A stretch of 64,000 nt of DNA from Nocardia macrotermitis (GCF_009604405.1 NZ_WEGK01000018.1:93522-157521), one strand, 5' to 3'. Shown: positions 33,410 through 42,896, numbered from the stretch's first letter. Translations and numbers: made by a program. Notes: generated by a model from the sequence alone, not told the origin.

Positions 33410-36400
33410 TCAGTACACGTATACGATCGCATTGTCGCCGCCGGTACAGGTGACCAGGCGGCCGGTCGCCTCACAGGTCATCGAGTACGAGCGGCCCGTG
33501 GTCGGGCTGACCGCGACGATCGAGGTGGCCGAATCCGTGCCCGAATTGGCGGCGGCCTTCGCGTACGCCTTGCGCACCGCCTCGGCGAAACCGCAGCTCG
33601 TCTGGGAATTGCCCGAGGCGGACCGGGTGAACTCGGTGTCCTGACCCGACGAACTCGACGAGCACGAGGTGGACCCGACCGGCGGGGTCGAGGTGGCCGC
33701 GCTGGTCGTGGTCTCCGAGCTCTGGGGCGCCGGTGCGGCCTGCGCTCCGGAGGTGGCCGCGACCGCCGCGGTCTGCTGGGCGGCCGACGAACTGGACGTC
33801 GGGGATTTGCCCAGCACCTGCCAGCCGACCACGCCCACGCCGACGGCCAGCGCCGCGCCGAGGAAGCCGAGCACTACCGGCACCGCGACCGAACGCTTCC
33901 GCTTCGGTTTGCTACCCGGATCGTCGTATCCGGTGTCGGCGTAGTCGTAGTCCTCGGCGTAGGCGCCGTTGTCGTCGGGGCCGTAGCCCAGGACGGAATG
34001 CGGTGTGCGGTCGTCGTATTCGCCCTGCTCGTACTCGCCCTGTTCGTATTCACCGGAGGCGTAGTCGTTCTCGTCGTAGCCGCCTTCGTCGTACGTGCCG
34101 TCGTCGTACTCGTTCCGGCCGTATTCGTTTGCCGCATAGCTGGTTTCGTCGTATTCGGCGTAACCGTGGACGCGGGTGGCGTTCGGGTCGTAGTCGTCGT
34201 ACCCGTCCGCGTAACCGTCCTCGGCGCGGTAATCGGCCTCGTCATCGGCGCGGTAACCAGTCTCGCTTTCACCGCGATAATCGGCCTCGCGGTCGTACCC
34301 GTCCTGCGATTCGTACTGCGAATCCTCCTCGTATTCCGCGTAACCCGCGCCGATCACGCCCGCGGCCGCAGCACCCGCGGTGGTGCCGTGCGGCAGCAGT
34401 TCGGTGTGCGGTGACGAGTCGTCCGACTCCGGTGCCCGCAGCGGCAGAATCGACGTCGGCGGGATCGGGGCCGCTGCCTGCGGCGGCAGATTCAGCCCCG
34501 GATCGTCCGACTCCGGTGCGCGTTGCGGGAGTTTCGGCATCGGCTGGATCGCCTGTTGCGGCATCGGGGGCGTCGACGGGTCCGACTGCGACCCTCGTTG
34601 CGGGAGTTGCGGTGCTTGCTGGTCCGATTGCGTCCCTCGCTGCGGAAGCAATGACGTCGACGGGTCAGGCTGGGACGTCCGTTGTGGCAGTTGCGGTGCC
34701 GATGCGTCCGATTGCGGCGCGCGTAGTGGAAGCGACGGTGACGACTGTTCCGACGGTGAGGTTCGTGGCGGGATCGGGATCGATTGCGATCCGCGTTGGG
34801 GCAGTTGTGGTGCCGACGGGTCCGATTGCGGCGTGCGCAGTGGAAGTGACGGTGACGACTGCTCCGAGGGCGATGTTCGCGGTGGGATCGGGATCGATTG
34901 CGATCCGCGTTGGGGCAGTTGTGGTGCCGATGGATCCGATTGCGGCGTGCGCAGTGGAAGCGAGGGCGACGACTGCTCCGAGGGTGATGTTCGCGGTGGG
35001 ATCGGGATCGATTGCGATCCGCGTTGGGGCAGTTGTGGTGCCGACGGGTCCGACTGCGACGCACGCTGAGGTAGTGGCGGCTGGTCCGATTGCGTCCCTC
35101 GCTGGGGAAGCAGCGATGTCGACGGGTCGGACTGGGACGTCCGTTGTGGGAGTTGTGGTGCCGATGGGTCCGACTGCGGCGTCCGCAGTGGAAGCGAGGG
35201 CGACGACTGTTCCGAGGGTGAGGTTCGTGGCGGGATCGGGAGCGATTGCGATCCGCGTTGCGGCAGCGGGGGTTGGGGCGAATCCGCGACCGGCTGTTGG
35301 AGTTTCGGTATCGACCCGGTCTGTGGCGCGCGCTGCGGCAGCTTCGGCGGCGGAGTCGGATCGGCCGCACGCTGCGGCAGTACCGGCTCCTGCGGCGCGA
35401 ACTCGAACTCCTCCCGGGGCATGCGGGTGGGGTCCGCTGGAGTGATCACCGGCAGGTCGTTGCTGGTATCGCGCTCCTCGGGATCCGGCGGCGCGATGAT
35501 CCGAAACGAACCGGTCGTCTCGTAACCGCGCGGGGCGGGTGCGGGTTCGTCGGGAATGTCCTGATCCGCGGCGGTCGGGACGGGCCCGCGCGCCATGGCG
35601 TTGGTCGTCGCGTCCGCATCCGACCGGACACCCGTGCCGGTCCGCCCGACCGCGGCCATCGAACCCGTCGTCGGCGCGCTCTCCTCGCGCGGCTCGGACG
35701 CGAACTCCTCATGCGGCTGATCGTCACCACGAGGCTGGAACTGCGCCGCGATCGTCGGCCCGTCGGGGCCGAACGGCTGGAACGTCGTCGGTTCCAACAC
35801 CGGCCGCGGCGCACCCGGTCCGGGAGCCACGCGCTGGGGCAGTGGCGGCAACGGACCCGGCCGCACCGCGCCGGTCTCCGGCGGACGCGGCGGCGCGACC
35901 GAGGCCGGCGCGGGTGGCGGCGGCGGTGCGGCGACAGTGGTCTCACTCGCACCCGACAGCCCCACCGCGGCGCGCGCGGCCCCGGCGAACTCACCGGTCG
36001 TGGCGAACCGATCGTCCGGAGACTTCGACATGGCATGCGTGAGCACCGCGTCCAGCGCCTCGGGCACATCGGACCGCTGCCGACTCGGCCGCGGCGGCGT
36101 CTCGGACAGATGCGCGCGGATCAGCGAACTCACGTTCTGCACCGGGAACGGCGTCGAGCCGGTGAGGCACTCGTACAGCACGCAGGCCAGCGAATAGGTG
36201 TCCGAACGCCCGGTGACCGGCCCGGAGTCGAATCGCTCGGGCGCCATGTACGTGTACGACCCCGCGGTGACGCCGACCATCGTGGTCGCGCTGTCCCCCT
36301 CGCTGCGGGCGATCCCGAAATCGGTGAGGAAGGCGAAATCGGTCGGCGTGACGAGAATATTGGCCGGTTTCACATCGCGATGCACCAGACCCGCGCCGTG

Positions 36401-36787
36401 CGCCGCGTCCAGCGCCGTGGCGATCTGCTCGACGATGTGCACCGCGCGTTCGGCCTCCATCGGCCCCTGCCGACGCAGCAGTGCGCGCAGGTTGTCCCCG
36501 CGGATCAGCCGCATGTCCAGGTAGAGCATGCCGTCGATCTCGCCCGCGCGGTTGATCGGGACGATGTGCGGATCGGCGATGCGCGTCGCGGCGTGCGATT
36601 CGCGGCGGAACCGCTCGCGATAGCCGGGATCCTGGGCCAGTTCCTCGGGCAGCAACTTCACCGCGACGACGCGATCGTTGTGGGTGTCGTACGCCTCGTA
36701 GACCTCGCCCATGCTGCCGCGGCCGAGCATGGAGCGCAGCTCGTACGGACCGAATCGGCCGCCGGTCCGCGGCCGCGATGCGTTCAC
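33410..36787 (-). CDS. Large Ser/Thr protein kinase with repeat and Tyr/acidic domains
   Basis: 1125 residues from GTG 36787 (GGAGG 8 nt upstream). Kinase domain 10-270: LGRGSMGEVY, Lys44, HRD 136-138, DFG 156-158, MAPERFDSG. Residues about 280-760 are Pro/Gln/Ser-rich and disordered, with tandem 38-residue repeats (QSIPIPPRTSPSEQSSPS type). Residues about 810-955 are acidic and Tyr-rich (EYEQGEYEQGEYDD), followed by a basic KPKRKR stop and one transmembrane helix (about 966-992). A 130-residue Ser/Thr-rich ectodomain with four cysteines ends the protein. The intracellular linker is far longer than in PknA/B/D-type kinases. It is 19 bp downstream of nothing cotranscribed; the regulator gene lies upstream on the same strand. 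Confidence 0.9.
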   Translation of the reverse strand: MNASRPRTGGRFGPYELRSMLGRGSMGEVYEAYDTHNDRVVAVKLLPEELAQDPGYRERFRRESHAATRIADPHIVPINRAGEIDGMLYLDMRLIRGDNLRALLRRQGPMEAERAVHIVEQIATALDAAHGAGLVHRDVKPANILVTPTDFAFLTDFGIARSEGDSATTMVGVTAGSYTYMAPERFDSGPVTGRSDTYSLACVLYECLTGSTPFPVQNVSSLIRAHLSETPPRPSRQRSDVPEALDAVLTHAMSKSPDDRFATTGEFAGAARAAVGLSGASETTVAAPPPPPAPASVAPPRPPETGAVRPGPLPPLPQRVAPGPGAPRPVLEPTTFQPFGPDGPTIAAQFQPRGDDQPHEEFASEPREESAPTTGSMAAVGRTGTGVRSDADATTNAMARGPVPTAADQDIPDEPAPAPRGYETTGSFRIIAPPDPEERDTSNDLPVITPADPTRMPREEFEFAPQEPVLPQRAADPTPPPKLPQRAPQTGSIPKLQQPVADSPQPPLPQRGSQSLPIPPRTSPSEQSSPSLPLRTPQSDPSAPQLPQRTSQSDPSTSLLPQRGTQSDQPPLPQRASQSDPSAPQLPQRGSQSIPIPPRTSPSEQSSPSLPLRTPQSDPSAPQLPQRGSQSIPIPPRTSPSEQSSPSLPLRTPQSDPSAPQLPQRGSQSIPIPPRTSPSEQSSPSLPLRAPQSDASAPQLPQRTSQPDPSTSLLPQRGTQSDQQAPQLPQRGSQSDPSTPPMPQQAIQPMPKLPQRAPESDDPGLNLPPQAAAPIPPTSILPLRAPESDDSSPHTELLPHGTTAGAAAAGVIGAGYAEYEEDSQYESQDGYDREADYRGESETGYRADDEADYRAEDGYADGYDDYDPNATRVHGYAEYDETSYAANEYGRNEYDDGTYDEGGYDENDYASGEYEQGEYEQGEYDDRTPHSVLGYGPDDNGAYAEDYDYADTGYDDPGSKPKRKRSVAVPVVLGFLGAALAVGVGVVGWQVLGKSPTSSSSAAQQTAAVAATSGAQAAPAPQSSETTTSAATSTPPVGSTSCSSSSSGQDTEFTRSASGNSQTSCGFAEAVRKAYAKAAANSGTDSATSIVAVSPTTGRSYSMTCEATGRLVTCTGGDNAIVYVY
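34657..35260. repeat. 114-bp tandem repeats inside the large kinase gene
   Basis: Best units begin at 34771, 34885 and 34999 (GGATCGGGATCGATTGCG, period exactly 114 bp, nearly identical). Diverged units flank them on both sides. Period divisible by three, giving 38-residue protein repeats. Confidence 0.9.
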
Positions 36788-36859
36788 CGGTGAAACCTCC
36801 GTCCCTGGGCAGGGTGCGACACCCGTGCCCGGCTGTCTCACCGGGGTTGCCTGCCCCTC

Positions 36860-37555
36860 TTACGCCGACGATTCTCCAGGTGTGACTACGCCGTGGTCAA
36901 ACGCGAACACGATCGCCGCGGCTCTGTCCCGTAACCCCAGCTTTCCGAAAATGTGTCCGACGTGGCTCTTTACCGTGACCTCCGAGATCCCCAGATCCGC
37001 GGCGATCTCGGTGTTCACCCGTCCGCGACCGATTCGCTGCAACACCTCGTACTCGCGCGCGGTCAGGTCCTCCAGACCGGAGCGGGCCTTCGCGGGCGTC
37101 GGCGCGACCGTGCGGTACGCCGACAGCACCCGCCCGGTTACCGAGGGATCGAGCCAGGAACCGCCGCCCGCGACCGTGCGGACCGCCCGGATCAGATCCT
37201 CGGCGGGGGAATCCTTGAGGATGAATCCGGCCGCGCCCGCGCGCAGTGCGCCGGACAGCAACTGATCGTCGTCGAAGGTGGTCAGCACCAGTACCGGCGG
37301 CGCGTCGGTGCGCGAGCGCAGGATCCGGGTGGCGTCGATACCGCCGACGCGCTTCATCCGCAGATCCATCAGCACCACATCGGCGGGCTGGGCGGCGAGT
37401 GCGGCCGGGACCTCGTCACCGTCGGCGCATTCGCTGACCAGGAATCCGTCGCGGCGGCGCAGGATCCGGCGCAGGCCGCCGCGCACCAGTTCCTGATCGT
37501 CGACGACGAGGACACCGAGCGTGTTCTCCTCGGCGGACGAGGTTCCGGGATTCAC
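36860..37555 (-). CDS. Response regulator, NarL/LuxR family
   Basis: 231 residues from GTG 37555, overlapping the kinase stop by 4 nt (GTGA), with AGGAGGG upstream. Receiver: VLVVDDQELVRGG, Asp64 in VVLMDLRMKRVGG, Lys in FILKDSPAED. LuxR HTH: LTAREYEVLQRIGRGRVN, EVTVKSHVGHIFGKL. Cotranscribed with the kinase at 37552 and likely to regulate the divergent ABC transporter. Confidence 0.94.
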   Translation of the reverse strand: MNPGTSSAEENTLGVLVVDDQELVRGGLRRILRRRDGFLVSECADGDEVPAALAAQPADVVLMDLRMKRVGGIDATRILRSRTDAPPVLVLTTFDDDQLLSGALRAGAAGFILKDSPAEDLIRAVRTVAGGGSWLDPSVTGRVLSAYRTVAPTPAKARSGLEDLTAREYEVLQRIGRGRVNTEIAADLGISEVTVKSHVGHIFGKLGLRDRAAAIVFAFDHGVVTPGESSA

Positions 37556-38916
37556 ATACCCTCCTGGAGTTTTCGGGTCAGAGCGGTGAACGCGTCGCGC
37601 ACGGTCCGCAGATGTTCCTCCGATCCCGAGACCGGGCAGCTCAGGCCGGCGGAGGCGGCGGCGATCGGGAATCCGGCGCGCACCTCCCACTTGCCGTCGC
37701 CGGGACCGGCGGTCAGGCTGCCGCCGATGAGGGTGGCGCGCTGGCGCATCCCCGTGATGCCCATGCCGCGGCCGCGTCGGGTCGGGGCCGGGCCGCTGAG
37801 CGTATTGGTGACCACCGCGGTCACCTGGGCGTCGGTCACCTCGATGCGCACCGCGGCCGCGGCATCGGGTGCGTGTTTGGCGATATTGGCCAGGGATTCC
37901 TGACTGATCCGGAACAGCGCCAGACCCGTTGTCGCCGAGACGGTTCCGATATTTCCGGATACCGAGTACTTCACGTCCAGGCCTGCGCGCACGAAATCCT
38001 CGACCAGGGCGTCGATATCGTCGATCCCGGGCTCGGGGGTCAGGCTGGACGGGCGCTGGTCGAGCAGGCCGACGGTGTGCCGGATATCGGCCATCGCCTG
38101 GCGGCCGAGGCGTTCGGCGTCGGTGAGCGCGTCGATCGCCTCCTCGACGTCGCGGTCGGTTTGCAGCGAGTGGCGGGCCGCGGTGAGGTGCAGCAGCGTC
38201 ACGCTCAGTGAATGCGCGATCACATCGTGCACCTCGCGGGCGATCCGGCGGCGCTCCTCGTCGGCCGCGTGACCGGCGCGGATCTCCTGGTTCTCGCGTT
38301 CCTTGTAGAGATACATGCGCTGGTACTGCATCATCAGCCCGACCAGGATGCCCAGCGGGACCGCGATGAGATAGGTGGGCAGCGCGTCGATCCCGGGACC
38401 CACGAAGTGGAACAGCAGCAGTTCCAGCAGGGCGATCGCGGCGAACGGCACACTGATCCGTTTACTGGCGATGGCCGCGACCTCGCCCGCGACGACCACC
38501 AGCACGAACGGCGAGGCATCCAGCCGCACCGGCTGCAACAGGAAGATGCCCTGCGCGATCAACCCGACCGCGCACAGCGCCAGCGGTTTCGGCGGGACGC
38601 CGAAGATGGTCAGGATCGGGAACGCGAAGGTGACCAGCAGCAGTGCCAGGATCGGCAAACCGGTCTGGACGTAGTCGTGCCGCTGGATCACGGCGGTCAC
38701 CGCGGCGATCGACAGGGCCACGTCGGCGCTGACGATCATCGCCGGTGGATAGTCGAACGGCAGCTCGGCCATGTGCCGGTCGAAGGTGCCGCGCGGATCG
38801 TGCCAGAACTCCACGATCCGCTGGTGGGCATGACGCCAGCCGACGACCCCCTGCCAGAGCACCGCGGCCAGCAGCACTGCGGCAGCGGTCAGCACGATGA
38901 TCCGCAACGCCTCCAT
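37552..38916 (-). CDS. Sensor histidine kinase (NarL/LiaS-type)
   Basis: 454 residues. N-terminal helix, then a block of five or six membrane helices (residues 60-195). HisKA_3 domain with His230 (RIAREVHDVIAHSLS). ATPase domain with LFRISQESLANIAKHAP and GRGMGITGMRQRATLIGG. Pairs with the regulator at 36860. The divergent ABC exporter 170 bp away is the probable target; such neighbours often answer membrane-active peptides. Confidence 0.93.
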   Translation of the reverse strand: MEALRIIVLTAAAVLLAAVLWQGVVGWRHAHQRIVEFWHDPRGTFDRHMAELPFDYPPAMIVSADVALSIAAVTAVIQRHDYVQTGLPILALLLVTFAFPILTIFGVPPKPLALCAVGLIAQGIFLLQPVRLDASPFVLVVVAGEVAAIASKRISVPFAAIALLELLLFHFVGPGIDALPTYLIAVPLGILVGLMMQYQRMYLYKERENQEIRAGHAADEERRRIAREVHDVIAHSLSVTLLHLTAARHSLQTDRDVEEAIDALTDAERLGRQAMADIRHTVGLLDQRPSSLTPEPGIDDIDALVEDFVRAGLDVKYSVSGNIGTVSATTGLALFRISQESLANIAKHAPDAAAAVRIEVTDAQVTAVVTNTLSGPAPTRRGRGMGITGMRQRATLIGGSLTAGPGDGKWEVRAGFPIAAASAGLSCPVSGSEEHLRTVRDAFTALTRKLQEGM

Positions 38917-38922
38917 ATATCA

Positions 38923-38928
38923 AGGCTA
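38923..38928 (-). promoter_or_regulatory. -10 box (TAGCCT) of the second kinase operon
   Basis: On the minus strand TAGCCT ends 6 nt before the ATG at 38916; no Shine-Dalgarno sequence. Predicted leaderless. Confidence 0.45.
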
Positions 38929-39089
38929 GCCAGTGGGTGTGACACCCATCATCGTCCCTGGAGCGGGCTCGCGCTCCTACCGGAGTAGGAGTCGAACTCA
39001 CGCCCTCGGCACGACGATTCGCCGCTCCCGCGTCCGTAGCGTCGAATCCACAGCGTTCGGCGGACCGATGCCGGCGCAGGAGGGAAGGG

Positions 39090-39434
39090 GTGAGAGCCAT
39101 GACCTGGCAAGATCTGCACGCCCGTACCGAAACAATGGATGCGGTGCTGGCCCGCGCGGCCGTCGATCCGTCGAATCCCGATCTGTTGCAGGGGATTCCG
39201 GATATCGATCGACTGTTCGGCGGGCCCGACGGCCTGCTGGCCGCGCTGCAATACCGCTGGGACAACCATCTGCACGTCAAGCTCGAACTGGCGTTGCTGC
39301 AAGGACAGTCGGCCGCCGAGGCATATCTCGAGCTGGCCGCGGAACAACCCGTGCTGCGCGCGGTACTCGATGTGCAGGACGTGCGGCGGTCGCAGGCGGC
39401 CGCGGAGCGGACGGCCGAGGTGCTCGTGCGCTGA
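39090..39434 (+). CDS. Small helical protein of unknown function
   Basis: 114 residues. GTG 39090 has GGAGG nearby; ATG 39099 is the alternative. No signal peptide or membrane helix. Sequence is mostly amphipathic helix (DLLQGIPDIDRLFGGPDGLLAAL, with ELALLQGQSAAEAYLELAA after it). It precedes the ABC ATPase by 75 bp on the same strand, so an accessory role in that operon is possible. No family recognised. Confidence 0.7.
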   Translation: MRAMTWQDLHARTETMDAVLARAAVDPSNPDLLQGIPDIDRLFGGPDGLLAALQYRWDNHLHVKLELALLQGQSAAEAYLELAAEQPVLRAVLDVQDVRRSQAAAERTAEVLVR

Positions 39435-39509
39435 CGACATGCGTCGCACGCCGCGCCGAAGGACAACACAGTGCCCGGTGAGCGGGCGGAAACGAGGAGG
39501 GGAGCACCG

Positions 39510-40235
39510 ATGTTGGAATTGACCGACGTCGTCAAGGAGTATCGGGTGGGGCAGCAGCGGGTGCGGGCGCTGGACGGCGTCAGCCTGAAGATCGCGGCGG
39601 GTGAGTTCACCTCGGTGATCGGCCCGTCGGGGTCCGGCAAGTCCACGCTGCTGCATCTGCTGGGTGCGCTGGACTCGCCCGATTCGGGATCGATCACCTT
39701 CCAGGGCAAGGAGATCGGCGATCTCGGCGACGACCGGCAGTCCGAATTCCGGCGGCACCGGGTGGGTTTCGTCTTCCAGTTCTTCAATCTGCTGCCGACG
39801 TTGACGGCCTGGGAGAACGTCGCGATCCCGAAACTGTTGGACGGCACCGGATTACGCAAGGCCGAGCCGCGCGCGCGGGAACTGCTGGATCTGGTCGGGC
39901 TGGCCGATCGCGCCGAGCACCGTCCGGCCGAACTGTCCGGCGGGCAGATGCAGCGGGTCGCCGTGGCGCGGGCGCTGATCATGGATCCGCCGCTGATCCT
40001 GGCCGACGAACCCACCGGCAACCTGGATTCCAAGACCGGCGCGGCGATTCTGGAACTGTTCGGCACGATCACCGAGCAGGGCAATTCGGTGGTGATGGTC
40101 ACCCACGACATGAGCGCTGCGCACTACTGCGATCGCGTGATCACGTTGCGGGACGGGCGAATCGGATCGATCACCGTCGGTGAACACGCGGGTGAGCATC
40201 GTGCGACGGACACCCGTCCGGCGGTCCGCGCATGA
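39510..40235 (+). CDS. ABC transporter ATP-binding protein (MacB/LolD type)
   Basis: 241 residues, ATG 39510 after GAGGAGGGG. Walker A GPSGSGKSTLLHLLG, Q-loop VFQFFNLLPTLTAWENV, signature LSGGQMQRVAVARAL, Walker B LILADEPTGNLDSKTG, H-loop VTHD. The NLDS motif and GALDSPDSG place it in the MacB/LolD branch that powers export or lipoprotein release with FtsX-type permeases. Stop overlaps the permease start by 4 nt. Confidence 0.95.
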   Translation: MLELTDVVKEYRVGQQRVRALDGVSLKIAAGEFTSVIGPSGSGKSTLLHLLGALDSPDSGSITFQGKEIGDLGDDRQSEFRRHRVGFVFQFFNLLPTLTAWENVAIPKLLDGTGLRKAEPRARELLDLVGLADRAEHRPAELSGGQMQRVAVARALIMDPPLILADEPTGNLDSKTGAAILELFGTITEQGNSVVMVTHDMSAAHYCDRVITLRDGRIGSITVGEHAGEHRATDTRPAVRA

Positions 40236-42724
40236 TCGCCGCCGCGTGGGATCGCTTGCGGCTGTTCAATATCGGTGAGCTGCTCGCCCATCGCGGCCGC
40301 ACCCTGATGGCGTTGGTCGTGATGGCGGTCTCGGCGGGTCTGCTGGTGTCGGTGTTCAGCATCTCCGGATCGGTGACCGGGTCGGTCGACAAACTCGGCC
40401 GCGCGCTGGGAGGTAATGCGGCGCTGGAGATCTCGGGTGTGACCGATGCCGGATTCGATCAGAATCTGCTGCCGCGGATCCGGTCGGTGCCGGGGGTGAG
40501 CGCGGCCGTGCCGATGGTGCGGGCCAGGGTCGGTGTCGGCGCGAGCCACACGCTGCTGATCGGGGCGGACGCGAGTGTGTCGGCGCTGGGGAGCGAGCTG
40601 TCCGGATCGATGGGTTCGCAAGCGATCAAACTACTTTCGGCGCCCGATGGGGTGCTGGTCGGCACCGGGCTCGGGCGGCACGAAGGGGAGCGGTTCGCCC
40701 TCGGTTCCGCCACTGTGACGGTCGCGGGCGTGCTGGACGACCACACGTCCGGGCAGATCAACGGCGGGCAGATCGTGGTGGCCACGTTGCCGGTGGCCGA
40801 GAAGATCCTCGCGCGGTCCGGTCAGCTCGATTCGGTCGAGATCGTGCCGACGCCGGGAACCGATGTGGGGCAACTACGTTCGGCGCTGACCACGGTGGTC
40901 GACGGTCGCGCGGTGGTGGCCGATCCGAGTCTGCGCACCGCGCAGGCGGGCGGTGCGATTCAGCTGGTGCGGTATTCCACCACGATGGCCTCGGCCGCGG
41001 CGTTGATCGTCTCGGCCTTCCTGATCTACAACGCGATGAGTATGGCTGTGGCGCAACGGCGTCCGATGCTGTCGCTGCTGCGGGCCATCGGCGGGCGGCG
41101 CGGGCCGATGGTGCGCGATCTGATCGCCGAGGCCGCGCTGCTGGGGCTGGTCGGCGGCGCGGTCGGCGCGGTGATCGGAATGTTCATGGGGCGCAACGCG
41201 ATCGATCAGGTGCCCTCGGCGATGGTGGCCTCGGTGCAGGCGCATATCGAGTACATGGTGCCCGGCTACGCGATTCCGGTCGCGATCGCGGCCTGTGTGG
41301 CGGCGAGTACGGTGGCCGCGGCGATCGCGGCGCGGCAGATCTACAAGGTCGAGCCGATCGAGGCGCTGGCTCCGGTCGGGGTGTCCAAGGCCGATGCGGT
41401 GAGCCCGCTGTTGCGTTGGGCCGCAGTGGTTCTCGGCGGTGTGATGGTCACCGCGGCGATCCTGATCGCGCGTGCCGATATCGGCCGGTTGTCCCTGTCC
41501 GCCATCTCGCTGTCGATCAGCGCCGCGGTGGTGCTGTGTTTCGCGGCGACCGGGCCGATCGTGCGGTGTGCGGCGGCGGTCGCGCGGCTGTTCGGCGCGC
41601 CGGGAGCGTTGGGGGCCACCACGATCGAGCGCGCGCCGCGCCGGGTGTGGGCCACCGCGATGACGGTGATGATCGGGGTGAGCGCGGTGGTCTCGATGGG
41701 TGGCGCGTCGCGTGATCTGGTCGATTCGGCGACGGCCACCTTCGACGGGCTGGGTCGCCGGGACGCCTACGTCAGCACGTCCGCGATGGCGGAGTTCCCG
41801 ACCGGGCCGCTGCTGCCCGCGGATCTGAAGGCGAAGGTCCGCGCGGTGCCCGGGGTGGCGGAGGTCGGTTCGGGGCAGATGGCCTTCGCGACGCTCGGCG
41901 GCGGCCAGGTGATGTTGCAGGCTTTCGAGCGCGGTATCGACGCCGATGCGGTCGCCGACCTGAAACCCGGTGTGCAGGACCGGATGTCGCGCGGTGAGGG
42001 AGTTGTCATCTCCGCCGACGTGGCCCGCCGACAGGGCATCCGCGAAGGTTCCGAACTGGATCTGCCGACGCCGACCGGAATCCACAAAGTAATTGTCCTG
42101 CAAGTGATTCCGTACTTCTCGGCGATCACCGGAACGGTGCTGCTGGATCTGGATGTCATGCGACGGTGGTACGAACGACCCGGGGAGACCATCCTCGGCA
42201 TCAGCTACGCACCCGGGGTGAACCCCACCGCTGAGATCGATCTACTGCGTCGGGCGGTACCGCACGGTCTGGCCGTGGACACCGGTGCGGGCGCGGTGGC
42301 GGCGGTGTCCGGTGGCGTGAAACAGGGGACGTCGCTGTCCGGATCGATCCTGTGGATCGTGGTGCTCGTCGCGACCATCGCCCTGCTGAACACGCTCATG
42401 CTCTCGGTCCTGGAAAGACGCCGTGAACTGGGAGTGTTGCGCGCGATGGGCACCAGCCGCCGCTTCCTGCTGCGCACCGTGCTCACCGAGGCCGCCGGAA
42501 TCGGCCTGACCGGTGCGGTGCTGGGGCTGGCGATCGGTGCCGCGGTCCAGTACCTTGCCGACATCGCGTTCGGCCGGGCCATGACCATCCCCGTGACCTA
42601 CACCCCGAGCCCGATGCTGCTCGCCTACGCCTCGGCCGCACTGATTCTCGCGCTACTGGGTTCCATCCCGCCAGCGGTGCGCGCGGCCCGCATGCCGATA
42701 GTCGAGGCCATAGCCGCCGACTGA
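40232..42724 (+). CDS. ABC transporter permease, FtsX-like
   Basis: 830 residues with two FtsX domains: one N-terminal helix, a large extracytoplasmic domain (about 45-240), helices at roughly 250-400, more helices around 405-470, a second external domain (about 500-690), and three C-terminal helices (700-825) with the typical LERRRELGVLRAMGTSRRFLL coupling segment. The first copy is the AQRRPMLSLLRAIGGRRG segment. Single-chain double permease coupled to the ATPase at 39510. A strong terminator follows at 42742. Confidence 0.93.
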   Translation: MIAAAWDRLRLFNIGELLAHRGRTLMALVVMAVSAGLLVSVFSISGSVTGSVDKLGRALGGNAALEISGVTDAGFDQNLLPRIRSVPGVSAAVPMVRARVGVGASHTLLIGADASVSALGSELSGSMGSQAIKLLSAPDGVLVGTGLGRHEGERFALGSATVTVAGVLDDHTSGQINGGQIVVATLPVAEKILARSGQLDSVEIVPTPGTDVGQLRSALTTVVDGRAVVADPSLRTAQAGGAIQLVRYSTTMASAAALIVSAFLIYNAMSMAVAQRRPMLSLLRAIGGRRGPMVRDLIAEAALLGLVGGAVGAVIGMFMGRNAIDQVPSAMVASVQAHIEYMVPGYAIPVAIAACVAASTVAAAIAARQIYKVEPIEALAPVGVSKADAVSPLLRWAAVVLGGVMVTAAILIARADIGRLSLSAISLSISAAVVLCFAATGPIVRCAAAVARLFGAPGALGATTIERAPRRVWATAMTVMIGVSAVVSMGGASRDLVDSATATFDGLGRRDAYVSTSAMAEFPTGPLLPADLKAKVRAVPGVAEVGSGQMAFATLGGGQVMLQAFERGIDADAVADLKPGVQDRMSRGEGVVISADVARRQGIREGSELDLPTPTGIHKVIVLQVIPYFSAITGTVLLDLDVMRRWYERPGETILGISYAPGVNPTAEIDLLRRAVPHGLAVDTGAGAVAAVSGGVKQGTSLSGSILWIVVLVATIALLNTLMLSVLERRRELGVLRAMGTSRRFLLRTVLTEAAGIGLTGAVLGLAIGAAVQYLADIAFGRAMTIPVTYTPSPMLLAYASAALILALLGSIPPAVRAARMPIVEAIAAD

Positions 42725-42741
42725 TCGGACACCAGGAGGGG

Positions 42742-42772
42742 AGCCCTCACCCGGCTCGGGCGGGTGAGGGCT
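42742..42772 (+). terminator. Rho-independent terminator of the ABC operon
   Basis: Perfect 11-bp stem AGCCCTCACCC/GGGTGAGGGCT, 9-nt loop, followed by TTCTCTTT, 17 bp after the permease stop. Confidence 0.85.
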
Positions 42773-42776
42773 TTCT

Positions 42777-42800
42777 CTTTGGCCTCCGCTCCGCTCCGGC
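42777..42800 (-). repeat. Dispersed motif, copy 2 (inverted)
   Basis: On the minus strand reads GCCGGAGCGGAGCGGAGGCC then AAAG, one base from the copy at 16621. It abuts the large inverted repeat, as copy 1 does. Confidence 0.6.
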
Positions 42801-42801
42801 A

Positions 42802-42896
42802 GGTTTTCGGCGCCCGTGTGGCTCGTCGTTCACCCCTCGAGACTCGGCCTCCGGCCATGCGCTTCGAGGGCTGAACGACGAGCCGCGCCGAAAACC
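42802..42896. repeat. Large intergenic inverted repeat
   Basis: Arms 42802-42840 and 42864-42896. GGTTTTCGGCGC pairs with GCGCCGAAAACC, and GGCTCGTCGTTCA with TGAACGACGAGCC, then CCCTCGA with TCGAGGG; one mismatch and one 6-nt insertion. The 23-nt loop carries a smaller GGCC...GGCC stem. No U-tract. Confidence 0.8.

Noticed and set aside
34657..35260. Regular repeats considered as a CRISPR array
   Set aside because: Units are contiguous 114-bp in-frame coding repeats without spacers.
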